A DNA stretch of 64,000 bases. Origin: Leptobrachium leishanense. Lineage: Eukaryota > Chordata > Amphibia > Anura > Megophryidae. Below, in pieces: positions 23,616 through 37,064 of this stretch; the first letter of the stretch is position 1; every line of letters starts with the position of its first letter. The translations under genes and the position numbers were made by a program. The DNA is taken from assembly GCA_009667805.1 (NCBI GenBank), contig CM019075.1, positions 14,151,738 through 14,215,737 on the forward strand. The letters are read 5' to 3'. The notes under the pieces were generated by a model. That model was not told the DNA's origin. It was given only the letters and a program-made list of their open reading frames with translations, and made no database searches.

Positions 23616-24511
23616 CAGGGTTATCCAAAGAGATCCGAATTGCTTGAGAAAGGTAACCGAATGCTGAAAATCAGCGTTCGGTTACCTTTCCTGGCCGTTC
23701 GGCTATCCAGAGAGCAGGCAATTCGCCAAATCCTGTCGAATTGCCTGCACATACGGTGCCTGTTCAGTTCCTGTTCGAGGGCAGTGAAATCCCCATGAAA
23801 AAGCACTGCTTCCGCTATTCAGAGAACACAAACCAGCAGTGAAAGGTTCCCCTAATGCCCTGCCATTCGGTGGTTTAATTCGGCAAATTTATTCAGGAGA
23901 ATCCCATAGGCTTCAATGTTAAAAATATTCCTGTTTTAATTCAATATCTAATAAACCGTTCATTATAAAATTCTGCAGCAAAAAGTCTCTTTATAGATTT
24001 TTTAGGATACTTTAAGCATTTTTCAGATTTTTTTTTTTTTTAAAAAGTCCGATTTTTTTTTTTATTTTTTTTTTCAGTTTACTTGATTTTTCTGTAACAG
24101 CCCTCTTTATTATCATTCCCTGGACCTCCTGTGTAAATTTCAGACATTTTCGCTCAGTAGTTTCTTTGCAAACAGCTTTTCTTTTTCCCAGATTCATACA
24201 AATGGTTTTTCTAATTTATTCACTGCCTCCTCTACGTCACAGCTGCTTCGGCTCTGTGTGATTCGGCTCCTGTTCGGCTCCTGTTCGGGTTTTTCGAAGG
24301 TTAATCCAGATGTTTTTGCTTGTTTTCAGCGTGCATTCGGTTAGTTTTCGTCAGGTTTTCGGCAGCTTTTCCCTGCAATTCGGGGACCCTGTGCTCTTTG
24401 CTGAATACACCGCAGGGTCACCGAAATGCAATCGGCAAAAGGAACCGAATTGAAGAGAACGAAAAGCCACCGAACGTGCGGTGACTTTTCGAATCTCTTT
24501 GGATAACCCTG
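23616..24511. mobile_element. 896-bp inverted-repeat DNA element
   Basis: The left end CAGGGTTATCCAAAGAGATC and the right end, ending GATAACCCTG, form terminal inverted repeats of about 24 bp with one mismatch. The flanks share only AAA, so a 3-bp target duplication is possible but weak. An internal hairpin lies at 23,650-23,692 ('aaggtaaccgaa' with 'ttcggttacctt'). There is no coding sequence. The middle (about 23,930-24,020) matches, inverted, the sequence at 63,840-63,960 inside a different family. Confidence 0.78.
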
Positions 24512-24597
24512 AAAGTTTTGATATTTTGTAAAGACAACATATACAACTCAAACTATTTCACAGTTACATAAGAAACCTCAAAGACATCCCTTTAAAC

Positions 24598-24765
24598 CAG
24601 TGTTTGCCAAACCTGTCCTCAGGACCCTCCGCCTCGCCAGGTTTGCAGATATCTCAAGCACAGCACAGAGAATAGGATTTGCTGCTCAGTGATTGCAGGA
24701 TTCAGTCTGGGTTTCCCCAAGGTGATCTGCAAAAACTGGCCTGGTTGAGGGTCCCGAGGACATTG
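24598..24765. mobile_element. 168-bp hAT-type MITE with 8-bp TSD
   Basis: It starts CAGTGTTTGCC and ends GGACATTG. It is flanked by CTTTAAAC at 24,590-24,597 and 24,766-24,773, an exact 8-bp duplication. CAGTG...CAYTG ends plus 8-bp TSD identify a hAT derivative of the Charlie-like type. It has no coding capacity. Confidence 0.85.
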
Positions 24766-24773
24766 CTTTAAAC

Positions 24774-25190
24774 CATCGCTACAAGAATTCGACATCTGGA
24801 ACTCAAATCATCACATTTGTCCATCAAAACCACATTGTAACGAATCACATATAAAGATGCCGCTACATGGAAATTACACGTGGAAATCACATCACACATT
24901 TTAAACAAGACATCACTGAAGGGAATCACAAATGAACAATATCATACATGCTGTTAAACTCTGATTAACAATAAAGGTTACACAACTAGAAATGACAATA
25001 ACTTTTCTTCTAGTGACCCCAAACAAAAGTGACATGAGCTTCTGACTAAAATAATGAGAAAACAAACTATCAATAAGATTTCAATCACATTACTGTCATC
25101 GATACGTCACCGAAAAAAGGCTTCATTATTGTCAACGCTTTGGCTGGGAAGTTTTTACGGGAACGTAACAGCCTCATATTGGAAAAGCAG
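24774..25190. other. No gene seen
   Basis: A/C-rich single-copy-like sequence leads up to the 25-bp minisatellite. No frame, terminal repeat or structured RNA was recognised. Confidence 0.4.
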
Positions 25191-25193
25191 AAC

Positions 25194-25639
25194 CGACAAG
25201 TGCGTCCACTCTCACGCCCGACAAGTGCCTCCGCTCTCACACCCGACAAGTGCGTCCGCTCTCACACCCGACAAGTGCGTCCGCTCTCACACCCGACAAG
25301 TGCGTCCACTCTCACACCCGACAAGTGCGTCCGCTCTCACACCCAACAAGTGCCTCCGCTCTCACACCCGACAAGTGCCTCCGCTCTCACACCCAACAAG
25401 TGCCTCCGCTCTCACACCCGACAAGTGCATCCGCTCTCACACCCGACAAGTGCCTCCGCTCTCACACCCGACAAGTGCGTCCGCTCTCACACCCGACAAG
25501 TGCGTCCGGCTCTCACACCCGACAAGTGCCTCCGCTCTCACACCCGACAAGTGCCTCCGCTCTCACACCCGACAAGTGCCTCCGCTCTCACACCCGACAA
25601 GTGCCTCCGCTCTCACACCCGACAAGTGCCTCCGCTCTC
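25194..25639. repeat. 25-bp minisatellite, about 18 copies
   Basis: The unit is 'acaagtgcctccgctctcac' plus 'acccg', with little variation (gcg/gcc/gca, cgct/cact). One unit near 25,508 has an extra base. Since 25 is not a multiple of three and the unit has no stop, all three plus frames remain open, giving spurious repeat proteins of 170-210 residues. Confidence 0.95.
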
Positions 25640-25699
25640 GAACACGAGACTTCACTCTGGACGACGTGGGGGACCTTTTTACATCTAAACAATAGAGTA

Positions 25700-26740
25700 T
25701 GTTTTCCCTTTCAAACAATTGAGTCAAAAGAACATCTCTACTTTCCATATACTCTCTCCAACCATTTCTAACCACGCACATCTGACCCTGCACAGAAACA
25801 CAGAGTCAAACTTGTGTAGTTACAAATCTTTGCAGTGAGTATAAGGACTGAGTATATATGTTCTTTGTACTCAATTTTAAATCGGTGCATAATTAACTTG
25901 CCATACTTTATAAATACATAAATGTGCTTATCCCCTGTGTGTGTCTAAATGATTGTCACGTGGCCTTGACTTTGCTGCTGGTTTGATGTGCCCGGAATCT
26001 AAGCATCTAATACAATCTCTCTACATTTCACGCACAGCATACTTATGTATCTATAACTTCTGATTATATTGGTTTTAAAATGTTAGTTTATGTAGCATTT
26101 TTAGGTTCACATACTAGTGTGATCACCCGTTTGTATTTTTTGGTTCTGCAATAAAAGTCAGTTGTTTTAAACGTTCCCTGATAGGATGCCAGAAATACAA
26201 TAGGTTCACACAATTTTACAAAAAAAAACAAAACATCTCCACTCACGGTTGAATCGACTCAATTTTTCTTACCTGCAGCGACACACGCTGATGCATTGTC
26301 CCACCCAAAAACAAGACACTGAGGAATTAACCCTTTAGTGGCACCAGGCAAACATTTACCCTCATGTATACCAGTGCTATTACACAGACACAATACATGC
26401 CTGTAGCTACAACTCGCAGCATCAGGAGACGCTCCATTCCACAGACACAGTTACTCTGAGATAATTACCATAAACCAAGACTATATGCAATGTGACCGAT
26501 CACTGTGACTAAAGACAAGGAATCCAATGATCTGTGAGACAGGGGACAATACAGGTGATACAATAAAAAAGAGATACAAAGAGAGAGTTAAACCAGACAG
26601 ACAGGACAATCACAAACAGCAGCAAGAGGTACATGACCAATATCACAGAGAGCGACACATACTGCGATGACAGTGAATATGATTATTCATGTCAAAAAAT
26701 ACACATGTATACAACAACAGTAATACAGGAGATATCACAA
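25700..26740. other. No gene seen
   Basis: A/T-rich sequence lies between the two minisatellites. I found no exon-like frame, terminal repeat or RNA gene. Confidence 0.4.
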
Positions 26741-26747
26741 AGAACAG

Positions 26748-27420
26748 GGACAGAATACAGGGGATATCACAAACACCACAGACAGGATACAGGGGATATC
26801 ACAAACACCACAGACAGGATACAGGGGATATCACAAACACCACAGACAGGATACAGGGGATACCACAGACAGGATACAGGGGATATCACAAACACCACAG
26901 ACAGGATACAGGGGATACCACAGACAGGATACAGGGGATATCACAAACACCAGAGACAGAATACAGGGGATATCACAAACACCAGAGACAGGATACAGGG
27001 CATATCAAAAACACCACAGACAGGATACAGGGGATATCACAAACACCACAGACAGGATACAGGGGATATCACAAACACCACAGACAGGATACAGGGGATA
27101 TCACAAAGACCAATAACAGGATACAGGGGATATCACAAAGACCAATAACAGGATACAGGGGATATCACAAAGACCAAGGACAGAATACAGGGGGATATCA
27201 CCAGGACAGAATACAGGGGGATATCACAAAGACAGAATACAGGGGGATATCACAAAGACCAATAACAGGATACAGTGGACATCACAAAGATCAGAGACAG
27301 GATACAGGGAATATCACAAACAACAGAGACAGGATACAAGAGAAATATTACAAATACCAGACACAAGACACACAGGGAGATTGCAAATTCCAAGGACAGG
27401 ATACAAGGGATATCACAAAC
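26748..27420. repeat. 32-bp minisatellite with decaying 3' half
   Basis: The unit is 'acaggggatatcacaaacac' plus 'cacagacaggat', period 32 bp near 26,761-26,860. Shortened units occur, and further right 'gaccaataacaggatacagg' variants appear. Open frames here encode repeats of GYHKHHRQDTGDI type and are artefacts of the array. The right end becomes irregular after about 27,290. Confidence 0.93.
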
Positions 27421-27515
27421 AATGGACAAAGAAAAGCCTAAGGGAAGCATTAAAATACAGACAGCACATATATAGACTAAAGATAGATTACTTTTAAAGA
27501 TGCACATTGGGGGAG

Positions 27516-27645
27516 GGGCAGTTGGCCCTCCAGATGTCCAGGAACCTCTCCCCACAAGGGTCTGTCAGCCTGATGAGTGGCAAAGCATTATGAGAGATGT
27601 AGTTTCCAAACATCTAGAGGTTGGAGACTGAGCCCCCTCTGATTT
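27516..27645. mobile_element. Short palindromic MITE (agatgt family), copy 1
   Basis: It begins GGCCCTCCAGATGTCCAGGA and carries 'atgagagatgtagtttccaa' and 'acatctagagg' at the other end. The same layout, two inverted 'ccagatgttt' arms and a 'gggagatgtagttc' core, occurs at 51,800-51,900 and 61,085-61,190. Confidence 0.65.
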
Positions 27646-27769
27646 ACACAATAAATATGAGGCAGCTCTGAGGGTGACAGAATGAAGTAAGGCAGCAGAT
27701 TATCAGGCACACAGTGACATCTAGTGGAGAAAGATACTAACTGCTACAAGATCCAAGGTCTGTAAGAGT

Positions 27770-28055
27770 GTGTGCTTGAGGTCTGTGTATTTTGTCTGAG
27801 GTGTGTGTGTCTGAGATCTGTACGTTTGTGTCTGAGGTGTGTGTGTGTCTGAGATCTGTACGTTTGTGTCTGAGGTGTGTGCTTGCAGTGGGATGAATGA
27901 GTGTCTCACCGTACTATTTTAGATTTCCATATACCTTTTTAAAAAACATTAACTATATGTTGGAAAACAGTCACATGGTATTATTGGTATCAGTGAGTAC
28001 CTGTAAAAAGGATCAATACTCATTCTTTAAAAAATTCTAGCGTATCCCTATAATA
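27770..28055. mobile_element. Decayed right half of a 'TAGGGATGCACCGATAC' hAT element
   Basis: A short G/T minisatellite ('gtgtgtctgagatctgtacg' units, 27,770-27,890) is followed by 'ttggaaaacagtcacatgg'. Next comes 'ggtatcagtgagtacc', and 'gcgtatcccta' ends at about 28,053. The same order of blocks ends the copies at 48,595 and 55,088. It is more diverged than those copies, and the left end is missing. Confidence 0.6.
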
Positions 28056-28456
28056 GATAAACACACAAAGAAGCTAAAATGAGCAAATTTACCTGATTTT
28101 AAACTTTTTGACCATCTTAATCTCGTGCACAAGTTCTATTATACTGATAGATCAATCAGCAGGTCGACGGAGAGGCCAAATAAGAGATCTCCAGTGAGGC
28201 CTATAGGTCAATCGAGAGGTTAACAGACAGCTCAGTTGATCAATATATACATCATTTCTGGAAACAACATTCTCCCACAAACTTGCATTTATGCCATTTC
28301 AGTGTCAGTTTCTGGTTAGGACATGTACATGTGGAACAGATGGTCACGCGTTCTCCTGCCCAATCCTGCTTTTTTCCTCTCCCGTCCCACCGTAAACAAT
28401 AAAATGATGCAAAATAAATTCCACAGTCCAGTAAAAAGTTATAAACTGTTCCTTTC

Positions 28457-28462
28457 TTTATT
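28457..28462 (-). terminator. GATAD2B: Candidate polyadenylation signal AATAAA
   Basis: TTTATT on the plus strand is the canonical hexamer on the gene's strand, at the low-coordinate edge of the transposon-free block that follows the GATAD2B stop codon. Confidence 0.4.
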
Positions 28463-31400
28463 AAACAGAGCTTGCGAGTGATAAATAATACAAAGGTTTT
28501 TTTTTTTTTAATTCCTTTCTCCAAAAAAAAAAGAATCGTTTGTAATTTTTATAAATTTGAATTTTTTTAAACCTAGTTTGTAATTTTTTTTCATTTTTTT
28601 TTTTTCTTAACCGTCAGTCCCTTTTGGATGAGCCGACGGGGGGATTAATTACGGCTCGCAGCCATGAAACCAAATTCAAAAACACAATGTGGAAAACCAA
28701 ATAAAGGAAATCGAATCAAAACGGGCAAAAGGCAGAGTCCCCCCACCGCGTGCCCCCCCCCCACAAATAACTTGTAACTTTGTTACACTGGAGGAATATA
28801 AACAAACAATGTGCTTCCGTACGACCGCACGGGATACAACATTTTATGTTCCTTCTAACATTACCGCCAGGCATTAGGATGTCACTTTATATACTTCTTT
28901 TCTTTCTTAATTACAATCTGGAGTTTTAGACAAACTTTATAGACTCTCTTTGTCGTTACAAATAGTCAAGGACGGACGTGGGACTCTGCCTTTCGCACAT
29001 TTTCTTATACACACCGACTACAATACACAGTGACAAAGTCTCACACGTTGAAGCTCTGGTATGCGAGTCGTCTGACCTGCTTTGACTTTTCTTCTTTTTT
29101 TTTTTACATAATATACAACATGTTTTTTTTTTTTCTTTCTGTGTTTTATTTTTATTTGCCGTGTCCAGAAATAGCTTTTTATTTTTTATTATACACATAA
29201 AAAGGCAAAATTAAAAAATATTAATTGCATTCAAATCAGAGCATTAAGGGAAAAAAAAAATGAAAGAATGGTGGGTGGATGATATTATTTTTTCCTTTTT
29301 TGCTGCAAAAACCATATTCGCAGAATTGTCAGGCGCCCCCCCCCCTCCGGTCCATTTTCAAAGCAGACTCTGACATGTTCACTGAAAATTTAACAAGACG
29401 TTGCATAAAAGGAGGGAGACGTAGTCCCAAAATGCCACCCGATACCTCCACAGCACCTTTTCAAAATAATAGGGTGGGGGGAGGGTTACAGAGGAGAGTG
29501 GGAAAGAGCGTATAGGTGGGGTGGAGAGACAAGATGTCCCAAAGTAACCGCCTTGAATGCCAAATCAACCACAAGCACTGCGCACATGGTTTGGTTTTTC
29601 CACCACCACCACCAACGCCACCCGTCACGACCAGGTATTGGCAAGCTGGTATGATGTGCCCATTTATGCCACCCCCACCACCATGACAGGCCTGCAAAGC
29701 AGAGGTCGCCCTGAAGGCTGCCGCTGGACAGGTTGGGTCCATGCAGTTTCTCTATTAGCTTATGCAGAGAATGTAGATCACCTCACTCTGGCGACACCTC
29801 TCGGTGCGTCTGCATGGGTCAAGAGGGTGCATTGGATTTGGGAACATGCCTGCCAGTCGTCAGAGAGGCAGACAGTGGAGACCGTGACGTGGGATACGAC
29901 AGCAGTGTGCAACAAAACAAGAAGCGGACAGGAAAGAGAAAAAGAAAGGTTTTTATCTATTAAGTCTCAAAATTACCATGGGGGAGGGGGGAGTGGAGGG
30001 CAGGGGTTGATTAGGGAAATCTGCATTGTTTCTTGGGATAAAAGAAGCTAAAGGAAACACAAAAAAAAAAAGAATGAAGCGAGCAGGGGGGGGGGGGAGC
30101 TAATAACACTGTAACAGAGGGCAGGATACAGGGTGACGGGGCGCCTTTAAGTGCAGAAGGACAAAAAGGCTGAGAAGTGCCAGTGGCTCCAGAAATACAG
30201 GGTCCACCACCCCCCCCCCCCACACCCCTCAAATCAACAGCAAGTTTAACAAAACGAAAAACCTTGAAACGTGGTCCGAGATCGCGGGGGGGAGCAGTAG
30301 GCTGGTGATGAAGTGTCTCAAAACCCCCCCCCCCCAACCACCCTATAAACAATCTGACGTAATAATATTAACACTGATACGACGGCGGTCCACCGCCACT
30401 TTCATGGAGAGCACTCTGCGGAGCGTCCGGCTGTGAAAGGGATTAAGTGCTTCTTCTTTTTTTGGACAAACAATGTCCTCCTTTGTAAATAATTTTCCAT
30501 GGGGGAGAGGGGTCTGTTTAACCTGTGCGTGTCCCCGAGGCACAGGGAATATATATATATATGTAAAGGAGAAGATGGCACACATTTGGGCGGCACGTGA
30601 CCTTTGTCACCACCTGACCCCGGGTGCTTTGTGACCCCGGTAACACGTATGTCTCTTCAAGCTTATGTGACTGAACATGGCGGAGCAGACCGTGACCGCA
30701 AGGAACCGAGGGAGAGTGTCATTGTGGTTTGTAAGTGCGTCTCTCCCTCCTGCGTAACGTAACAACGTCGTGCTGCAGCTGCGGCGGTCCGCCATAGTCC
30801 TCGTGTGAGATCCATCGGCTGCGCCACGTGGGATCATCGCAGGCTTTGCCTTCCACACCGATCCCCGCCTCTTGAGTCCGGACATGCGGTTAGTGCAAAC
30901 ACAGCTCGTGGATAAACGGCACCGTCCCGTATCCCAAATTTATCCGAAGAAAAAAGGAATAAAAAAATCCAGAGCGGTTGTGTTGGAGCCGGCAAAGGCC
31001 CCCAGGAGAAGCAGGAGAGACGGCGTGTGCACTCGTTACTGGTCGACAGCAGAGGCGCTCCCAGGGAGCAAAGATGTGGCAGTTTGGGGGGAAATACTGA
31101 AATCCTGCTTCCGTTTAACGGAAAATTACGCTCCGCACGGCAGAGCCTCCAACAGGTGCTGTAACAATGCCATCATGTAAGGTCGCGTCTTCTGGATTCC
31201 GCGTCCGTACGACACCCCAAGCGTAATCACCTTCCGGGCCCTCTGATTTCCAGTGACCTTGTAGTAACCCACAGTCCGTGATTCCAGGCGGTGAAAGGGT
31301 TAACCCAGGAGTGAGTAATGGCAGACGGATGCTCGTCGGCCAAACCGAAACACGTGAAATGATTGGCAGTTGCTCCCCCCGTGGCAGATAAAGTCCAATG

Positions 31401-31621
31401 CTTTGCAAAGACAGCGACCTTTAAGTCCTGGGGTTACACCCGCTCGCTCGCCCCAACGAGGGTCAGGAAAAATAAACAGAAAAACAGCAGCAGTATCTGG
31501 TGGCACCGACAGAACCAAAAGCATGTTAAAAAAAAATAAAACCATTAAAAAGAAGATGAAGAATATACATATACCACGCCTGTCAGACGGCAGATAAAAT
31601 CACGGCTCCTTTTTATGAGCA

Positions 31622-31640
31622 TCGAGAGAGAGAGAGAGAG
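31622..31640. repeat. (GA)n microsatellite
   Basis: A short run of GA dinucleotides lies just below the GATAD2B stop codon, inside the proposed 3' UTR. Confidence 0.7.
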
Positions 31641-31681
31641 GGCCAGAGCAAGCCAGGGGTGAGGGGCACATCGCACGAGGG

Positions 31682-32242
<561 letters not shown>

Positions 32243-32439
32243 TCACAGTTTAAGGTGTGGGCCCTGTCATCTCTCCCTGCGAGCCCTAGGCCAGTCGTCA
32301 CTCCCTGCAAGCTCCCAGGCCACTAACATCACTTCCTGCGTGCCCCCAGGTCATCGACATCATGCTATGCACACTCCTATTCCCGTCACTTTTTACCAAC
32401 CCCCAGTCACCACTCCTTGCGTGCACTCAGTCCCATTTT

Positions 32440-33090
<651 letters not shown>

Positions 33091-33490
33091 TTAAATACAG
33101 ATAAACCCCATAGACTGCGGATCCTCCTGGCCATTATAAAGAAGAACTTGACATCGAGAGAACTACTGCAACCGTGCTCTGACCACCGCACGTTCAACCC
33201 CAAAACCAGAGGACTACGACAGCACCAGTGGGTGAGGATTCCTCTGCTTCAAATAGAGGAAGAAGACACTAGAAGCTATAAGTGAGAACATTTTGAAAGT
33301 CACCTTCTTGCTAATGGAAGCAGAAATTCTGCAAACTATATATATATATATAAACTTCTACATTACCAAAAACCAACAGCCAATCGTTCCCATTTAATTG
33401 TGTCACTTTCACCTCCTGAAGGATCTCAGTGCTTCCCACCTGCACGTCTAAATATTGGGATCACCCCATTAACCCCAGCCGGCCCGTTCA

Positions 33491-33811
<321 letters not shown>

Positions 33812-34342
33812 CTAAAAAAAACCCCACAGTAATAATCAGGAAAAGAAGCAGAAATTTGTTAAAGGGACTCTAGGAATAAAAGGGGAGAGGGGGGATAATG
33901 GAGGAGTTAAACATTAACCCATCCTAACCCACACTTCAATCCTTTGATCGTTGTAACCAGTGCATCCTCCATACACAACATGCTGCCAGATACCTGCAAG
34001 CTGAAGCATGTCACATGGTGTGGAGGGGGGGGGGGTTGTACCCTCCATCGAGTGCCCAGCCAATCAATTAACTGGAAGGGAGGTGGAACCTAAATCCCTG
34101 AAGCTGAGGTCAGCTCTCTCTGGTCCGAGCTTCGGCGTGTAGCCATGCCGTTACACTTGCAGGGAGTAGAGGATGCTCACAGCACTCTGTGGTCACAATG
34201 CCTAGAGTGTCCCTGTAAGACTGGACGCGTTGGTGTGAAGTGTGCAGGACACTCCCGACAAGCTATCACACCCACTGCAACACCCCGCGACTTACAAGGT
34301 GCCACGGATCGAGATAGTACAGTATACAGTGGTAGTCTGTCA

Positions 34343-34597
<255 letters not shown>

Positions 34598-34922
34598 CTA
34601 ACGCATCAATGTATATAGTAAGATTTTACTGCAATAGAGGCAGCAGCGACATGTAGTGATCCCGAGGGGGGGAAAGAGGCGTTGCAATCTAACGTTACTA
34701 TATGCTGAATGATAAAGGGGGCTGGCAGGTAACCACTTAACATGTAGCCACCCCATCCAAATCACCAGCTTTGGCTATTTTGCCCACAATCACAGCAGAG
34801 GTATTGTGAAGTTAGAGTCGCACAGCGCGTCTAGACACGACCGAACAGAGGAAAGCGCTATTTTCAGCAACAACGGCAGAAAACTGGGCTGATTGTTTGC
34901 TCAGTTACCTTAACACAATAAT

Positions 34923-35103
34923 AATTTTACCACAGGACTCGGAGGCTCCTATTTTGCCATCTCTTTCTTTACTTTCTTCATAGCAGCAAAGAGTTAACAA
35001 AAAAAAAAAACTTCCCCCACAACAGGGGATAAGCACACCCCACACACTCTCCCAACCAATCAATATAGTCCCGCCCAGATATAGACTCCTCCTCTTTCTT
35101 TGC
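34923..35103. repeat. DIRS copy 1 left inverted terminal repeat
   Basis: This is the reverse complement of 40,448-40,671 through most of its length. It runs from 'gactcctcctctttctttgc' at the inner edge to 'ctcggaggctcctattttgc' near the outer edge. The two ends differ at the extreme tips: 'ggagcctccgagtcctgtgg' on the left side, 'ctcgcctccgagtccttatt' on the right. That difference is normal for DIRS elements. Confidence 0.92.
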
Positions 35104-35517
35104 TGCTCTTCGTGCAGATAAATATAGTTTGATTGTGCTCTACAAATTTTCTGTATTTTATTTATGTATTGTATGTTTTTATAAACGTTTAGGTATTTTA
35201 TTGCAGTTTCTTATATTGTTTTTTACTACTGCTCGCTTGAGGCGCCGCTACCCTCCGGTTTTAGCCGCGGGGGTCGGTGTTCTCATCGGATCTGACTTGA
35301 GGACCACGGTCCTCACGGTCCGATCTGGATCTTGTAATTTTCTGTGTTCCCTTTTTCCGTTCAGACCGTTAAACACTCGCGCTGGGCATATTTTGCTGGA
35401 GTGTGTGTTTGGCGCTCGGATCGCGGCGTTTTCCCACAAGATTCCTCTCACGCGCTTCGACACGCCCACTTCCTGCGCGCGCGGCGCCATTTCTGTTACC
35501 GCTCTCAGTAAGTAAAG

Positions 35518-37064
35518 ATGTCCGATTCTCACCGCAGCCCCTCTCGTTCCCCCGCCCGGGGCTCCGGGTCGGAGGGACCCTCTCAAACTAGGGTCTCCAT
35601 TTCTGAAGGGACTTCCCCTTCTCCCCCCCCCACAAACATAAAAAGAAATCGGGGAGCTCCGCGAAATTCGCGGCCCTTGAAGCCTCCCTTAGATCTTCCA
35701 TAACGGAGTCTGTCTCGGCGGCTGTCGCAGACCTCCATTTTTCATTCAGACGCTCCATGGATGAAGCTGTTAATGCACTTTATATTCCCCCAAAACAAGT
35801 TTCATGCTCTGCAGAATTAAAGCAGAGGAATGTATCCCAGGTACACGAACCTTCCAAGGAGCTTTCACAGGACGCCTCTCCTCCCAGGGTTTTAGACCCT
35901 ATGGCCTCAGGGCCTAGTGATTATTTATCCCATCCCCCAGGTGCTTATGGAGGGGCTGGCATCCCCGCAGTACTGCCTTTATTGAATCGCGAGCCTGACT
36001 CTCGCAAAAGAGCCCCTGACCGCGGGGCAACCAATGCGGCCGAGATTAAGAGACCTAAGGCGGCAGCCTGGAGTCTCGTCCCAAGAGGGACAAATGCAGG
36101 AGAAGGCGATCCTGAGGGCGATGACAGAGATGACTCCATAACATTATACGCCCCGGTCCATGATGAGGACCTGATGGTGGAGCCCCCCCCCCCTATGCAG
36201 GTCGGGGATACAATTTACGATCCAGCGGTAAATCCCATGTTTAATCCCCGTGAGATTTCCCACCCAAGCTCCACTGCTTGGTCCCCTCAACCCCATGTAG
36301 AATGCTGGGTCGACAGTGTGATGCGCTGCCCTCTTGATAAGGGCACCCGATTTAACCTGCGGACTGAATGTCCTAGGCCCACCACAGCTGGCAAGACTTG
36401 CATCACCCCTGAGGTGGATGAGGCTTTCCAGCAATTTGTCGCCAACAAAGGTTGGTCGGCCAAAAAGGGCATTGATTTTGCCATGAAGACATGTCAGGAT
36501 AAATTGCTTGACACAACTGGTCCTCTGGTAAAGGCCCTAGATATTGTCACCCATGCCAAACTGTCTGATACTCCATTAGACCCCTCAGAACTTGAGGAGT
36601 GGCTTCAACGATCCCTTTGTTTACTAGGGAACGCCAATGCGGCGATAGCATCAGAGCGCAGGAAAACTATCCTGCTCAAAATGGACACTAACTTGACACA
36701 CATGGCCGCCACCGACCTGGGAGCCAAAGCTGACGGCCAGCTCTTTGGTGACCCTTTTGCTAAAAAGCTTAACACCTATGTGGGGTCCTTCTCTATGCTG
36801 GACAAAGCTGAGACTACAATGAAGAGAGTGTTTCCGGGTCGGGTCTCTCGCAGGGCCGGTAGAGGCAGGGGTCGCTCTGCCGGCCGCGGGGGTCCCTCCC
36901 GCTCATACGGCTCCTCCTTCGATTCAGCTCGATATGCTGCCGACAATCCCAGCTATGGATCTCGCTTCTTCCCATCCAGAGCCAGACCCTGGCGCGGCGG
37001 ATCCTACAGAGGAGGCAGATCCTCCTCCTACAGGAGATCCTCAGGTGAGCGCCTTTCACATTAG
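35518..37064 (+). pseudogene. DIRS copy 1 ORF1 (gag-like), one frameshift
   Basis: The frame opens MSDSHRSPSRSPARG at 35,518. The conserved frame then continues as ALEASLRSSITESVSAAVAD and runs through the long open stretch starting at 35,757 to the stop at 37,062-37,064. The shift lies at or near the C-run at 35,621-35,630, so an indel in the homopolymer is likely. The C-terminal 60 residues are rich in R, G and S (RRAGRGRGRSAGRGG), as in many nucleic-acid-binding Gag proteins. The frame overlaps the pol frame start at 36,934. Confidence 0.8.

Larger units (their letters stand above)
28440..31681 (-). other. GATAD2B: Probable 3' UTR of GATAD2B
   Basis: Downstream of the GATAD2B stop there is no other supported coding exon. 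An AATAAA signal on the minus strand lies at 28,457-28,462, which would place cleavage near 28,435-28,445. Mammalian GATAD2B also has a 3' UTR of several kilobases, which makes this length reasonable. The block is rich in homopolymer runs and is free of clear mobile elements, unlike the flanks. Other AATAAA-like sites exist (for example near 29,175), so the end is inferred. Confidence 0.45.

Noticed and set aside
25194..25639. CRISPR-like array
   Set aside because: The units are directly contiguous with no unique spacers, and the context is vertebrate nuclear DNA; it is a minisatellite.
25054..25771. Three overlapping long plus-strand open frames
   Set aside because: They are translations of the 25-bp minisatellite in all three frames; no family, no start context and no splice support.
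26633..27441. Open frames of 171 and 250 codons with HKHHRQDTGDI-type repeats
   Set aside because: They follow the 32-bp minisatellite and change with its unit variants; repeat artefacts.
8600..28000. A giant inverted repeat centred at 18.48 kb to explain the composition switch
   Set aside because: Apart from shared LINE tails, sequences at matching distances from the centre do not pair; composition is mirrored but sequence is not.
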